From Candidatus Omnitrophota bacterium (GTDB lineage Bacteria; Omnitrophota; Omnitrophia; Omnitrophales; JACROU01): DNA of 64,000 nt. The notes under the pieces are model-generated. The model was given only the letters and a program-made list of their open reading frames with translations. It ran no database searches and was not told the origin of the DNA. Positions 33,595 through 42,191 of the stretch are shown piece by piece; positions within the stretch are counted from its first letter, which is position 1; each line of letters begins with the position of its first letter. The position numbers and the translations under genes are program-made. The DNA is taken from assembly GCA_029261035.1 (NCBI GenBank), contig JAJDCD010000008.1, positions 401,967 to 465,966 of the forward strand. Direction: 5' to 3'.

Positions 33595-33941
33595 TTATTT
33601 TTTGAAACGCTTAACAAAATCAGCCATTCGACTCAATGCTAAATTGATATCTGATTTCTTTAATTTCCAATCTTTTTTTCTAAAAGCATGAAGAAGTACT
33701 ATTTTCTTTCAAAAGTAAAAAAATATAGGATTCTAATATTATTACTTGCCATACGAATCCTTAATTCATATAACTTACCTTCTACTTTATCAGCATAAGG
33801 TCTTTTAAAAGAAGCCCCTTTATCTTCTAATAACCCTACCCAAGCTAATACTTTTTGCCTAACTTTAATAGGTGTAGCCTCTATAAATTGTTCAACAGGA
33901 GCATTTCCCTTTTTATCATAATAAAATAAAACCTCATACAT
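33595..33941 (-). pseudogene. RelE/HigB-like toxin gene with frameshift
   Basis: The first frame gives 80 codons (MYEVLFYYDKKGNAPVEQFI ... NNIRILYFFTFERK) ending at 33699. The missing family C-terminus lies in the neighbouring frame: IVLLHAFRKKDWKLKKSD continuing to MADFVKRFKK and a stop at 33595, 15 bp before the antitoxin. Adding one A in the AAAA run near 33702-33706 joins the halves into a normal length of about 115 residues. The LLHAF.KK segment is a core beta-strand of the toxin, so the short product should be inactive. Confidence 0.78.
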
Positions 33942-33960
33942 TGACCTTTTCCCCTTAATT

Positions 33961-33991
33961 ATATATCATATATGATATATTTGCAGGTCAA
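33961..33991 (-). promoter_or_regulatory. Operator/promoter of the second toxin-antitoxin pair
   Basis: A perfect 20-bp palindrome of alternating A/T with central TCATATATGA occupies 33961-33980, 20 bases before the toxin ATG. On the minus strand TTGACC (33991-33986) lies 17 bp from TGATAT inside the palindrome. A repressor on the palindrome would cover the -10 region, as in autoregulated toxin-antitoxin operons. Confidence 0.6.
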
Positions 33992-34049
33992 CCTTAATAT
34001 TTGGTCATATTATACTATGTTTTTTACTTATATTTTATATTTATATTTC

Positions 34050-34895
34050 TCAATCAAAATGCTTAGATATTGTCACCAAAGCCTCTACTTCATTATCCGA
34101 ATGTCTCCCTACGGGGAATTTCACTCCACAACCAACAGATAAATCATATTGAAAGTTTACACGACCCCCTGGCATAAATGATAACTGGCTCTTTCCCTCT
34201 TCTTCTCCATTAAGAGGTACAGTCCCCAAAACTTCAAAAATTGGGATAAAACTATGAATCATTTTTATATTCTCTAGTTCAAATGGATAACTAAACGAAT
34301 GATTGTATTTTAAAAATGCTGGGTCTTGCCCTGAACCTAATTCCAAAGAGAATACATACTGCCCCTGTATCACAAGACCACCCACCTTCTTAAAAAGTAA
34401 AAATGAAGGTTCAAGCTCAACCCTTCCCTCACCTAATCCATAGTCTTCATTTCCTGTAGGAATACCAACACCAAACGATAAAGCAGAAACGAACTTGTTC
34501 TCCAAGTCCATCCATGGAATGTATTTTAACTCTACTTCGGTATCACCAAAACCAACCGTATTGGATTGGTCAAAAGCATCTACTTGAAGCAGAGAAGTTT
34601 CTATTCCAACACCCAATCTCTCAGAAAGCATCCACTCTAGTAATAAACTATAACTAGCTATATTTGCTACCCCTTCTTGCGTTGTCTCCCCCTCTTCATT
34701 AAGTGGTTGATCTTGCCTCTCAAAGTCACTGCGATTTTGATACCCAAAGTCAAAACGTAACTTGTTTTCTAAGAACGCGTGTTCAACCATTAAAGGATCG
34801 ATATAAACCAACTCATGTTGTTCGTGTTCAATTTCCGCAAAACTATTTGGTAAAGAAAGTAATAAAAATAGACAAAATAATAATATGTTTTTCAT
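34050..34895 (-). CDS. Outer-membrane beta-barrel protein, transporter-like
   Basis: 281 residues with a signal peptide (MKNILLFCLFLLLSLPNSFA). The mature part alternates polar and hydrophobic residues in beta-strands (LLLEWMLSERLGVGIETSLL, FVSALSFGVGIPTGNEDYGL, LVIQGQYVFSLELGSG, GRVNFQYDLSVGCGVKFPV). The pattern resembles the phenol-degradation meta-pathway/transporter barrel family. It follows a small membrane protein with CFAC. Ligand unknown. HxxH-like residues near the N-terminus (IEHEQHELV) may bind metal. Confidence 0.75.
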   Translation of the reverse strand: MKNILLFCLFLLLSLPNSFAEIEHEQHELVYIDPLMVEHAFLENKLRFDFGYQNRSDFERQDQPLNEEGETTQEGVANIASYSLLLEWMLSERLGVGIETSLLQVDAFDQSNTVGFGDTEVELKYIPWMDLENKFVSALSFGVGIPTGNEDYGLGEGRVELEPSFLLFKKVGGLVIQGQYVFSLELGSGQDPAFLKYNHSFSYPFELENIKMIHSFIPIFEVLGTVPLNGEEEGKSQLSFMPGGRVNFQYDLSVGCGVKFPVGRHSDNEVEALVTISKHFD

Positions 34896-34936
34896 ATGAC
34901 AAGTTCTCCTGAGTTTAAAATTAAAAAGAATAACTA

Positions 34937-35230
34937 TCAGGAAAACAGAGGAGGAGCCCGACTGGAAAATAACTGGAAGCTAGGATTTTGGTAAAAAAAG
35001 AGGGTTGATTCATGAAAAGAACGGCTTTCGATCCGTAGTGCCTTCAAACAAAACGCAAACACAATAAGTAATGAAAAAACTGCCCCTACCTGACAAGCAA
35101 AACATGGATTCAATTCCTCATCAAAGGAATGCTCCAAATGAAATACAGCATGGAAAGCAAAGAAGGCAAAAGACAGAGCCAGAATAACTGCAAAAACTCT
35201 AAAATATGGGTTTTGTCTGAATTTGTTCAT
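34937..35230 (-). CDS. Small two-helix membrane protein with CFAC motif
   Basis: 97 residues. Hydrophobic helices at about 11-29 and 44-64 flank a loop with FHAVFHLEHSFDEELNPCFACQ. His residues and a CxxC in the loop could bind metal or redox-active ligand. The end FSSRAPPLFS recalls the proline-rich tails of small proteins at the head of metal-efflux operons, such as the one at 6218. It sits 41 bp upstream of the beta-barrel gene. No named family assigned. Confidence 0.62.
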   Translation of the reverse strand: MNKFRQNPYFRVFAVILALSFAFFAFHAVFHLEHSFDEELNPCFACQVGAVFSLLIVFAFCLKALRIESRSFHESTLFFYQNPSFQLFSSRAPPLFS

Positions 35231-35351
35231 GGAGATAGTCTAGCAAAGTCGTCAAGGTATTAAAACGCTAAAAAAGATAGGTTTTGAGTCTATGGAGAGA
35301 TCCGGGACCTAGAGTGAGTATTGGTGACTAATTGAAGAGCTTCCTATCACT

Positions 35352-37106
35352 TTAAATTTTTGAGCCCATAGAATCTTTAGCAATTCCTTCAGCTTCCTCT
35401 TGAATTCTTTGGCCTTCTCCTTGAATTCGACGATTATGGCTTTCTTCATACTCTCCAGCATCCTTAGGGTCCGCATTTCTTTTATTTCCTTCTTCAACAC
35501 CTTTCATTCCAAAATTAAAAAGGTTTGTAATCGATTCTTTTATGGCCTCGTAATTCTTTTTAGCTTCAGCTGCTTTTGCTCGCGTCCAAGCAACTCCTGG
35601 AATACGATTAATCGTTTGTTCTTTCGAAGCTTCCTCCATCCAGGATTTAAAATCTTTTTGAGTTTGATCCCAACGTTCTTGCCAGTTCATTTCTTTTTTT
35701 GGCTTTTGATTTACACCTTCTTCATTAGATTCAATCACAGATGAAGCTTTCGATGAATTTAAATTTGGAGATGGAACAGGATTAACAATTAGCGTTTCAT
35801 TTCTTTGGGCCTGAGTTTCATAAACCTTTTTCTCTTCTTCTTTCTGCGGAACCACCAACATTTCATATTGGGGCTGTGTATCCTGAACTTGCTCTTCTAA
35901 CATTTCTTCTGTACTCTTCTCAGGTTCATTGTGTTGTTCCAGCTTTTCTTTAGACAACTCAAGCCAACTTTCGGCAAGCCAATTATCCGGATCAGCCTCT
36001 AGAGCTTCCTTAGCATAATAAATGGCTCGTTTGTAATCTTCTTTTTGATGTAAAGTAATCGCTAAATTTGTCAAATACTTTGAATTCTGGTTATCAAAAA
36101 CCACTGCTTGGTTATAGAACCGTTCTGCCTGTTCATAATCAGGCATAAGATAAGCAGCCTCTCCCGCCAAATTATGATAAGAAGCGTTGTATGGATCCAT
36201 CTCTATAACCTGCTTAGCAATATTTATGGCTTCAGAGTAATTTTTATTTTGACGGTAAAGAGTTGAGAGGTTTTCAAAAACAATAGGATCCTTAGACTCA
36301 TAATAAATAGCCTCTTTATAAGCTTCGATAGCTTCACTATCCCGATCTAATTTTGAAAGCACGAAACCCAGTCTTGCATGGGCCTCATGGTCATTGTAGT
36401 TCCATTTGATTGCTCTCCTAAAAGCTGCTACAGCTTCTTCATATTTCTCTTCTCGCATAAATTTACTACCCTGATTATATGCCTTATCTCCCTGAACGAC
36501 AGGATCACTCTCTTCATATATTCTTTTATCTTCGGCCATGCTTTCATTAAGAGTTTTCAATGCCTGGATTGCTTCTTTGTGATTTGGATCTTGATGAATA
36601 ACCATCTCATAACGTTCCTTAACCTGTGACTTCCAAGACATTGTAAGGTACTCCACCCCTTGCCTATCCCACTCCAAGTGTTGGTTATCCATAGATCGAG
36701 CCCAAATATAGACTGCTTTAGGGCCATAAAATTCGGAAGCTTTTAACGATTTGTAGGCTTCTGTCTGAGCATTTTCCCAATCGCCCGCATCAAAATAATT
36801 TTTAGCTAACTTATAATGTTTTTTTGCTTCTTTTTTAGGGTTATAAACAGGCTGTGCAGGAGTTGACGAATTCCCATTCCCAAAACTGCCTCCCGAACCA
36901 GATGAAGAACTCGAACTGGCGCTACTCGAGTTAGGGTTCCATCCTTCCCAACCCCAAGTGCTTTGATAAGAAGAGGAACTAGATGAAGTGTCAAACTGAG
37001 ATTTTTTTCCAAAATTTTCACGTGTGATGTAATCAGCCGTCGCCACAGACTGCCATAAAAAGAAAAAAATATAAAAACAGATAGGAGTAAGTTGTTTCAT
37101 GCTCAT
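35352..37106 (-). CDS. Secreted TPR-repeat protein
   Basis: 584 residues. Signal peptide (about 5-24, ending VATA), a Ser/Gly-rich linker (about 38-85), then tetratricopeptide repeats at about 92-125 and about 202-395, e.g. AVAAFRRAIKWNYNDHEAHA, EAIEAYKEAIYYESKDPIV, AINIAKQVIEMDPYNASYH, RAIYYAKEALEADPDNWLA. The C-terminal third is Glu/Lys/Gln-rich and charged (coiled coil, low complexity). It should act as a scaffold in the periplasm or outside the cell. Partner unknown. Confidence 0.83.
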   Translation of the reverse strand: MSMKQLTPICFYIFFFLWQSVATADYITRENFGKKSQFDTSSSSSSYQSTWGWEGWNPNSSSASSSSSSGSGGSFGNGNSSTPAQPVYNPKKEAKKHYKLAKNYFDAGDWENAQTEAYKSLKASEFYGPKAVYIWARSMDNQHLEWDRQGVEYLTMSWKSQVKERYEMVIHQDPNHKEAIQALKTLNESMAEDKRIYEESDPVVQGDKAYNQGSKFMREEKYEEAVAAFRRAIKWNYNDHEAHARLGFVLSKLDRDSEAIEAYKEAIYYESKDPIVFENLSTLYRQNKNYSEAINIAKQVIEMDPYNASYHNLAGEAAYLMPDYEQAERFYNQAVVFDNQNSKYLTNLAITLHQKEDYKRAIYYAKEALEADPDNWLAESWLELSKEKLEQHNEPEKSTEEMLEEQVQDTQPQYEMLVVPQKEEEKKVYETQAQRNETLIVNPVPSPNLNSSKASSVIESNEEGVNQKPKKEMNWQERWDQTQKDFKSWMEEASKEQTINRIPGVAWTRAKAAEAKKNYEAIKESITNLFNFGMKGVEEGNKRNADPKDAGEYEESHNRRIQGEGQRIQEEAEGIAKDSMGSKI

Positions 37107-37175
37107 ATTTTTCCAGAACCTTTTTTAGTGATTTTGAATGCTCCCATAGTAACAGCACCTGACATTATCTAACTT

Positions 37176-38027
37176 CTACCGTTTTAGAAACGTCTCGATA
37201 TGTTGTCCATAATGCTTAGCATAAAGAACTTTTGAATTGTAACCATTCCCTACAACGGCATTACCTTCAGCATCAAGAGAAATAAGTCCAAACTTTAGTT
37301 TCTTACTACGAGCAATTTTAAATAAACGTTCGACAGCAACATTTAGAGGGACTCCATCTTCTACACGAGCTACAATCTTTGCAGCTACAGCCTGATTGAC
37401 AATGCTCTCACCTTTGCCTGTGCAAGATACGCCACAAACTTTCGAGGCGTATGTTCCAGCAACCGTAGCACTATCAGAAACTCGTCCTGGTGTTTCATAA
37501 CCAACGCCACCTGTTGATGTGCCTGCACAGATACACCCTCTTGAATCAATGGCTACAACGCCCACGGTTCCTGTTTCTCCCTTAACTCTTTCTTCATGTT
37601 CCTTGATGCGATGAGGTGCTAGAGGACTGCAATATTCCATCTTCTGTCGTCTAGCATATTCTGTAGCGCCTCTCCCCCCCAGAACGGTGTGTCTTTTTCT
37701 CTGTAATGAATTCGCAACATCAATGGGATGACGAACATTACAAACATTAATCACCCCTGAAAATTTCTGAGAAACTGAATCCATAATAGCTGCAGACATT
37801 CGAACCCTTCCATCTTTTTGGAGTCTAGAGCCATAACCTGCATTAAACAATGGGTTGTCCTCTAGTAAGCGAACACCGTAAAGAACCGCTTCTCTAGCTC
37901 CTTTTTTAAGCAACTTAGAATAGGTCTCTTTGATTATTCCTTTAAGAGCTTTTTCATATTGTCTTTCGGTAAATTCAGGGCTTTCGACCAACCCTGCACC
38001 CCCGTGAATAATTAATTTTGGAATCAT
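37176..38027 (-). CDS. Isoaspartyl peptidase / L-asparaginase (Ntn hydrolase, family T2)
   Basis: 283 residues. The alpha part starts LIIHGGAGLVESPEF and has NPLFNAGYGSRLQKDGRVRMSA. The autoprocessing site is GETGTVGVVAID (about 151-162): cleavage before the second Thr would free the catalytic nucleophile. AGTSTGGVGYETPGRVSDSA and VAGTYASKVCGVSCTGKGE are the substrate loops. It should cleave isoaspartyl dipeptides and perhaps asparagine. It lies back to back with the P-loop gene at 38105, sharing a 77-bp region. Confidence 0.92.
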   Translation of the reverse strand: MIPKLIIHGGAGLVESPEFTERQYEKALKGIIKETYSKLLKKGAREAVLYGVRLLEDNPLFNAGYGSRLQKDGRVRMSAAIMDSVSQKFSGVINVCNVRHPIDVANSLQRKRHTVLGGRGATEYARRQKMEYCSPLAPHRIKEHEERVKGETGTVGVVAIDSRGCICAGTSTGGVGYETPGRVSDSATVAGTYASKVCGVSCTGKGESIVNQAVAAKIVARVEDGVPLNVAVERLFKIARSKKLKFGLISLDAEGNAVVGNGYNSKVLYAKHYGQHIETFLKR

Positions 38028-38104
38028 TATTATTTACTTCCCTTTAGTTATGTTGAAGAGTTATAATTCGCATCACTAAAATACTATATTTCAAAGGAAT
38101 AATC

Positions 38105-39130
38105 ATGCAAAAAATAAAAGCAGGTATTGCATTCCCCAGTGCGGCCTTCGGGCTCAGCCGCAAACAAGTTAAGTTTTTTAAGACCCTTCATAAAACTCCT
38201 GAGGTAGGCGATGTTGTTTATGGCGAAATAGTTCATATTGGTGAGCATTCGAACCTAGAAAACAAGTCTGCAAGAATCCACATGATTCATAACGGCTCAA
38301 AGGGAATCTTTGTATTTGGGAATCGCTACGCTCCTGATTTTTATGAAGCTCGAATTCCTACAGAACCCGTAGTGGAAGTTGATCTACTCGCACGTTCAGG
38401 GATTATCGGCACGGTCCATTCAAAGAACACGCAAAGGAAAGATCCAACTCGAGTAAAAATTCTAGGGTATGTTCATGATGAACATGGGAATATCGTGAAT
38501 ACAAAAAATCACCCTGTCTTTACTCCAAAAAAAGAAGCTAAAAAATTTCCACGTGCCAAAATGATTCTCGTTTGCGGAACTGCAATGAACTCTGGAAAAA
38601 GTGTCGCTGCAGCTTCTTGCTGTTGGGCCCTTTCAAATTTGGGATACAGAGTTCGAGGAACAAAAGTTACGGGTACAGCAAGTCTCAAAGACATTCTCCA
38701 TATGAACGACGCGGGAGCAGATCATTATGCGGATTTTACCTACTTAGGCTATCCTTCAACTTATTTGCTCGAAGAAGATGAAATGTTGAGCATTTATAAT
38801 AAACTTGATTTGAAATATGCTAATAACCCAAAAAATTATTGGATTGTTGAATTTGCAGATGGGATTAACCAAAGAGAGACATCTATGTTGTTGAATCACC
38901 CAGAAGTAAGAAAAAGACTGCATAAGTTCATCTTTTGTTCTTATGACGCTTTTGGTGCTATTGGAGGACTTAGAATCCTAAAGGAAAAGTTCAATCTAAC
39001 ACCCGACGCAATCTCAGGAGTTTGCTCAAGCTCTCCCCTTCACTTAAAAGAACTTAATGAATTTACAGACATCCCTATTTTTAATAGCTTTGATGCAAAT
39101 TTAAATCAAATGGAAAAGCTTCTAATTTAA
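38105..39130 (+). CDS. P-loop NTPase, DUF1611-like
   Basis: 341 residues. The N-terminal half (1-145) is a beta-rich domain of unknown type. The C-terminal half has a P-loop ILVCGTAMNSGKSVAAA (about 153-169), SLKDILHMNDAGADHYADFTYLGYPS and YWIVEFADGINQRETSMLL, a layout like the dethiobiotin-synthase-fold DUF1611/DgcN proteins. Some DUF1611 proteins act in D-amino-acid metabolism, but this one is divergent. AAAGGAATAATC precedes the ATG. It converges with the aminopeptidase gene (4-bp overlap of stops) and diverges from the isoaspartyl peptidase gene. Confidence 0.75.
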   Translation: MQKIKAGIAFPSAAFGLSRKQVKFFKTLHKTPEVGDVVYGEIVHIGEHSNLENKSARIHMIHNGSKGIFVFGNRYAPDFYEARIPTEPVVEVDLLARSGIIGTVHSKNTQRKDPTRVKILGYVHDEHGNIVNTKNHPVFTPKKEAKKFPRAKMILVCGTAMNSGKSVAAASCCWALSNLGYRVRGTKVTGTASLKDILHMNDAGADHYADFTYLGYPSTYLLEEDEMLSIYNKLDLKYANNPKNYWIVEFADGINQRETSMLLNHPEVRKRLHKFIFCSYDAFGAIGGLRILKEKFNLTPDAISGVCSSSPLHLKELNEFTDIPIFNSFDANLNQMEKLLI

Positions 39131-40155
39131 ACACACCATCTTTCATCTTGATAAATATTGTCTCCATCTAAAATCATCGCTTCTGTATCCACAAAAATAT
39201 CGACATGAAACTTAGCTGTTTTATTGGTAAATTTAAAATTAGGCTTTTTGTAGACATTGTGCTTTGCACCTAGAGACAAATGAACTCCACACATGCGTTC
39301 ATAGGTACCAATATCCGTAACAATACATTTCTTTGTGAAAGCACGGTTAAGACCAAATCCCAGTTCCCGAACCCAAACTTCTCCATCCTCTCGTTCACGA
39401 ATACTGACAAGAACCTCGTCAAACTCCGGGGTTGAATCTATAGCTTCGGTGACCCTTCCCTCTTTAATTACAAGCGTAATAGGTTTCTTCGGGTTACTCA
39501 CCTTAAAATGCATATCCCCAAAAGCAAAAATATTGACTCGTCCATTCACAGATTCTAACTCTTTAGACTCTGTAAAAACTTCACCTATAGGAAACTGACC
39601 TCCCACATTTCTCATACCTGTATAATCTCCTATATTTAACTTGGCAGGTTCAAAACCATCGCTGAATATAAGTTCTTCCCCTCCACTCTTCAATACCCCT
39701 AAGCTAGCCCTATCAATACGAGCTTGAAGGGCGTATCCAACACCTCGATAATACTTAGCGTCATACGCAAGAGCATCGATATAAACAAGCTGCTCATCTC
39801 CCTGAATTCTGAGAAGATGCGGATGCTCAATAACTTTAATCGATCGGTTAAATAGAGTTACACGAATACGAAATTTATCCAGTCTAAAACTGGTTGATTG
39901 GATCAGGACAACAAGGTCCGAGGGTTTAAGACTTTCAAAATCAGAAAGAATAGACTCTTGGGATACTTCATCAAAATTAACAAATTTTGCTTTAGGAAGA
40001 CAGCGCTGGTATGCTTCTGTCAAGACTTGAGACAAAGCGCACTGCGTATCATAAATAACTAAAGCTTTTTGAGAATCTTCAGAATACTCAAAAGATACCG
40101 ATAGAATATCGGATACATGTTTTTCTGCTAAATCAACTTTATCACTGGGTATCAT
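39127..40155 (-). CDS. M29-like metallo-aminopeptidase
   Basis: 342 residues. The C-terminal domain has ligands in the order known for M29 aminopeptidases: GGQFPIGEVFTE (Glu), VRELGFGLNRAF (Glu), CGVHLSLGAKHNVYKKP (His, Tyr) and KFHVDIFVD (His, Asp). The N-terminal half resembles the family's substrate-gate domain (YDTQCALSQVLTEAYQ). It is shorter than the usual 400 residues. It should release N-terminal residues from peptides using two metal ions. Neighbours suggest a peptide-turnover set. Confidence 0.83.
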   Translation of the reverse strand: MIPSDKVDLAEKHVSDILSVSFEYSEDSQKALVIYDTQCALSQVLTEAYQRCLPKAKFVNFDEVSQESILSDFESLKPSDLVVLIQSTSFRLDKFRIRVTLFNRSIKVIEHPHLLRIQGDEQLVYIDALAYDAKYYRGVGYALQARIDRASLGVLKSGGEELIFSDGFEPAKLNIGDYTGMRNVGGQFPIGEVFTESKELESVNGRVNIFAFGDMHFKVSNPKKPITLVIKEGRVTEAIDSTPEFDEVLVSIREREDGEVWVRELGFGLNRAFTKKCIVTDIGTYERMCGVHLSLGAKHNVYKKPNFKFTNKTAKFHVDIFVDTEAMILDGDNIYQDERWCV

Positions 40156-40178
40156 ATCATCCTTAGCGGGGTCATAAG

Positions 40179-41153
40179 TTACGACATTAAATTCAAAAGC
40201 ACCTTTATCATCGCTTCTTTTTCAGATGGTTTACTAGCTGCAATCATAAGCGTTAAAGCAACCAACACATTATCATCAAGTAGTTTTGTTCCATCACGAC
40301 GTATCAACATTTTATTTTTCTCTAAAAAGCAAATGAATAGGGCTGCGGCAATACGTTTTTTACCATCTATAAAGCTGTGCTTTTGGCAATAAAATAAAGA
40401 AGATGAGCAGCTTTATCTTGAATAGTAGGATAAAGATCTTTTTTTCCAAATGTTTGATAAATAGTTTGAAGGGAACTTTTAAAGCTTTTGTCTTTTTCCT
40501 GACCTACAAGATTAGAATCTTTAAACTTCTTCTTCATTGTTTCAATGATTTTCCGAGCCTTTTCATAAGTCAGCTCATAAATCGATCTTTTACTTCCCTT
40601 TGGTACACTTAATCGCTCGTGATCAAAGTCATCAAGAATATCAAGAGCTCGTGTATATTCAGAAATTACTTGAGCTATACCACGCACTTCTTGAGACACT
40701 CCTTCAACCTTTGCTACATTCCCAATAAGAGAAACTGATTTTTGAAGTTCCCTATCTTTTGTTTGAATTTGTTTGAGCATTTTATTATTGAGAGTGTAAC
40801 CATCTACTAAATGCTTTTTGAGAACGTTTGTTGCCCAAATTCGGAATTGGGTTGCTTGAGTAGAGTTCACACGATACCCGATCGAAATAATTGCGTCTAA
40901 ATTGTAATACCAGGTTTTATAGGTTTTACCGTCCGAAGCAGTATGTTCCATTTTGGAACTAACTGATAATTTTGATAACTCTTTTGATCTAAATATATTA
41001 GATAAGTGCTTCGTAATAGCTGGTCTCTGAGTACCAAACAACTCGGCAATTTGTGATTGCGTGAGCCACACCATCTCCTTTTCGAACCGAACCTTGAAAC
41101 TCTTTTTATATAATACGACTTCCCCCTTAATTAACCCCTATTTTCTTATTCAT
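40179..41153 (-). pseudogene. Decayed RhuM-Fic fusion gene
   Basis: A strong AGAGGAG site precedes an ATG at 41153, but that frame stops after 8 codons (MNKKIGVN). The RhuM domain resumes in another frame (GEVVLYKK ... VRFEKEMVWLTQSQ) and runs from 41074 to 40367 (RPAITKHLSNIF, SIGYRVNSTQATQFRIWA). It then breaks at an AAAA run, and the Fic motif HSFIDGKKRIAAALFICF, continuing to IKVLLNLMS, lies in the next frame to a stop at 40179. At least two lesions. Intact homologues are about 330-residue RhuM/Fic proteins linked to mobile elements. A middle-only product might still be made from the internal ATG at 41074. Confidence 0.8.
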
Positions 41154-41246
41154 AATTGCTCCTCTTATTAATTTAAAGATAATAAATATTATTTATTTTA
41201 ATATTTTATATTAAAAATTAATAATTATCAAGAATAAGAACAGAGC

Positions 41247-42191
41247 TTAATAATGAGAGCCTTCGTGCCCTTCTCCTGCTTCTGTGTCTGTAACCGAAAC
41301 TTGCATAGAACGAGAATCATCTAAATCGCCTGCACCAAGAGCTATAGAATCAGCAGAATCAAAAGCTCCCGAGGTCTTTTGGTCTTTAGCCTTTTCGTCT
41401 TCTTTCATTTTCTTTTGTTCTTCCTTGTAAACTTCACGGCCTAAGCGAGCCGCTTCTCTTTCTAATTTTTTGAGCTTTTCCAAGGATCGAGTCACATCAT
41501 TCTTAGCTTTTTCAGCTGCTCTTTTAGCATCATTTGCTTTTTTTCGTGCTTCCTTAGCTTTTTCTTTTTTGTAATCACTACTTGAATCTTTAATTCGACC
41601 TTCTTTTTTAGCTGCTTTTCCATCAAGTTCTTTAGCTGTCTTATCTAACTCATCTGCTTGTTTAACCGCATCATCATGAGATTTTGTATGTTCATTTAAT
41701 CGATCCACACCAACATCATAATCTGCTTCTTTTACAGTTCCCCCATCATCTACTTTCCCTTTAAATACTTTCGCGTCTCTCTTGCCTCTTAAATCTGTTT
41801 TCGCTTGCTTCGTTTTTGTATTTGCATCTTTCCTAGCTGCATTTGCTGTTTTCTTTAATCCATCTACATTGGTTTGTCTTTCGGTAATCTCCTTGGTGAT
41901 TCTCCCTCTGGTTTTAGTCCCTTTAGCCCTATCTAATCTTCTTTTAGCAGAATTAAGGTTACTTTCAGCTCTCTTCAGTTTGCCTTCAGCTCTTTTAGCT
42001 GTTTTTTGAGCTTTATCAGCAGCCTTAGATGAAAGCCGACTCGTTTTAGAAGCTGCTTTATAAGCCGCATCGGCACTTGATTGAAGAGGTGTTAGTTCCG
42101 CCACAGCTGTATCATCTGCTTGAGATAAACCTAAACTACCTAAAATAAAAATAGCACTCACAAATAAATTCAAAAGAATATATTTTTTCAT
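41247..42191 (-). CDS. Secreted Lys/Ala-rich coiled-coil protein
   Basis: 314 residues. Signal peptide (about 8-25, ending LSQA), then a long heptad-like helix rich in Ala, Lys and Asp (AAYKAASKTSRLSSKAADKA, AEKAKNDVTRSLEKLKKLER) with a short break near 155-175. The C-terminus is acidic (SIALGAGDLDDSR ... GHEGSHY); SIALG faintly recalls the SLG motif of the modular proteins. Its ATG overlaps the ribE stop by 4 bp, so it is translated from the riboflavin operon. Function unknown; a structural periplasmic or surface fibre is possible. Confidence 0.72.
   Translation of the reverse strand: MKKYILLNLFVSAIFILGSLGLSQADDTAVAELTPLQSSADAAYKAASKTSRLSSKAADKAQKTAKRAEGKLKRAESNLNSAKRRLDRAKGTKTRGRITKEITERQTNVDGLKKTANAARKDANTKTKQAKTDLRGKRDAKVFKGKVDDGGTVKEADYDVGVDRLNEHTKSHDDAVKQADELDKTAKELDGKAAKKEGRIKDSSSDYKKEKAKEARKKANDAKRAAEKAKNDVTRSLEKLKKLEREAARLGREVYKEEQKKMKEDEKAKDQKTSGAFDSADSIALGAGDLDDSRSMQVSVTDTEAGEGHEGSHY

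Noticed and set aside
33595-33720. Programmed -1 frameshift in the toxin gene
   Set aside because: Only a four-A run and no heptamer plus downstream structure were seen; decay or sequencing error is simpler.
35309-35500. 63-codon minus-strand frame at the end of the TPR gene
   Set aside because: It lies inside the TPR gene in another frame; its charged composition mirrors the Glu/Lys-rich tail of that gene.
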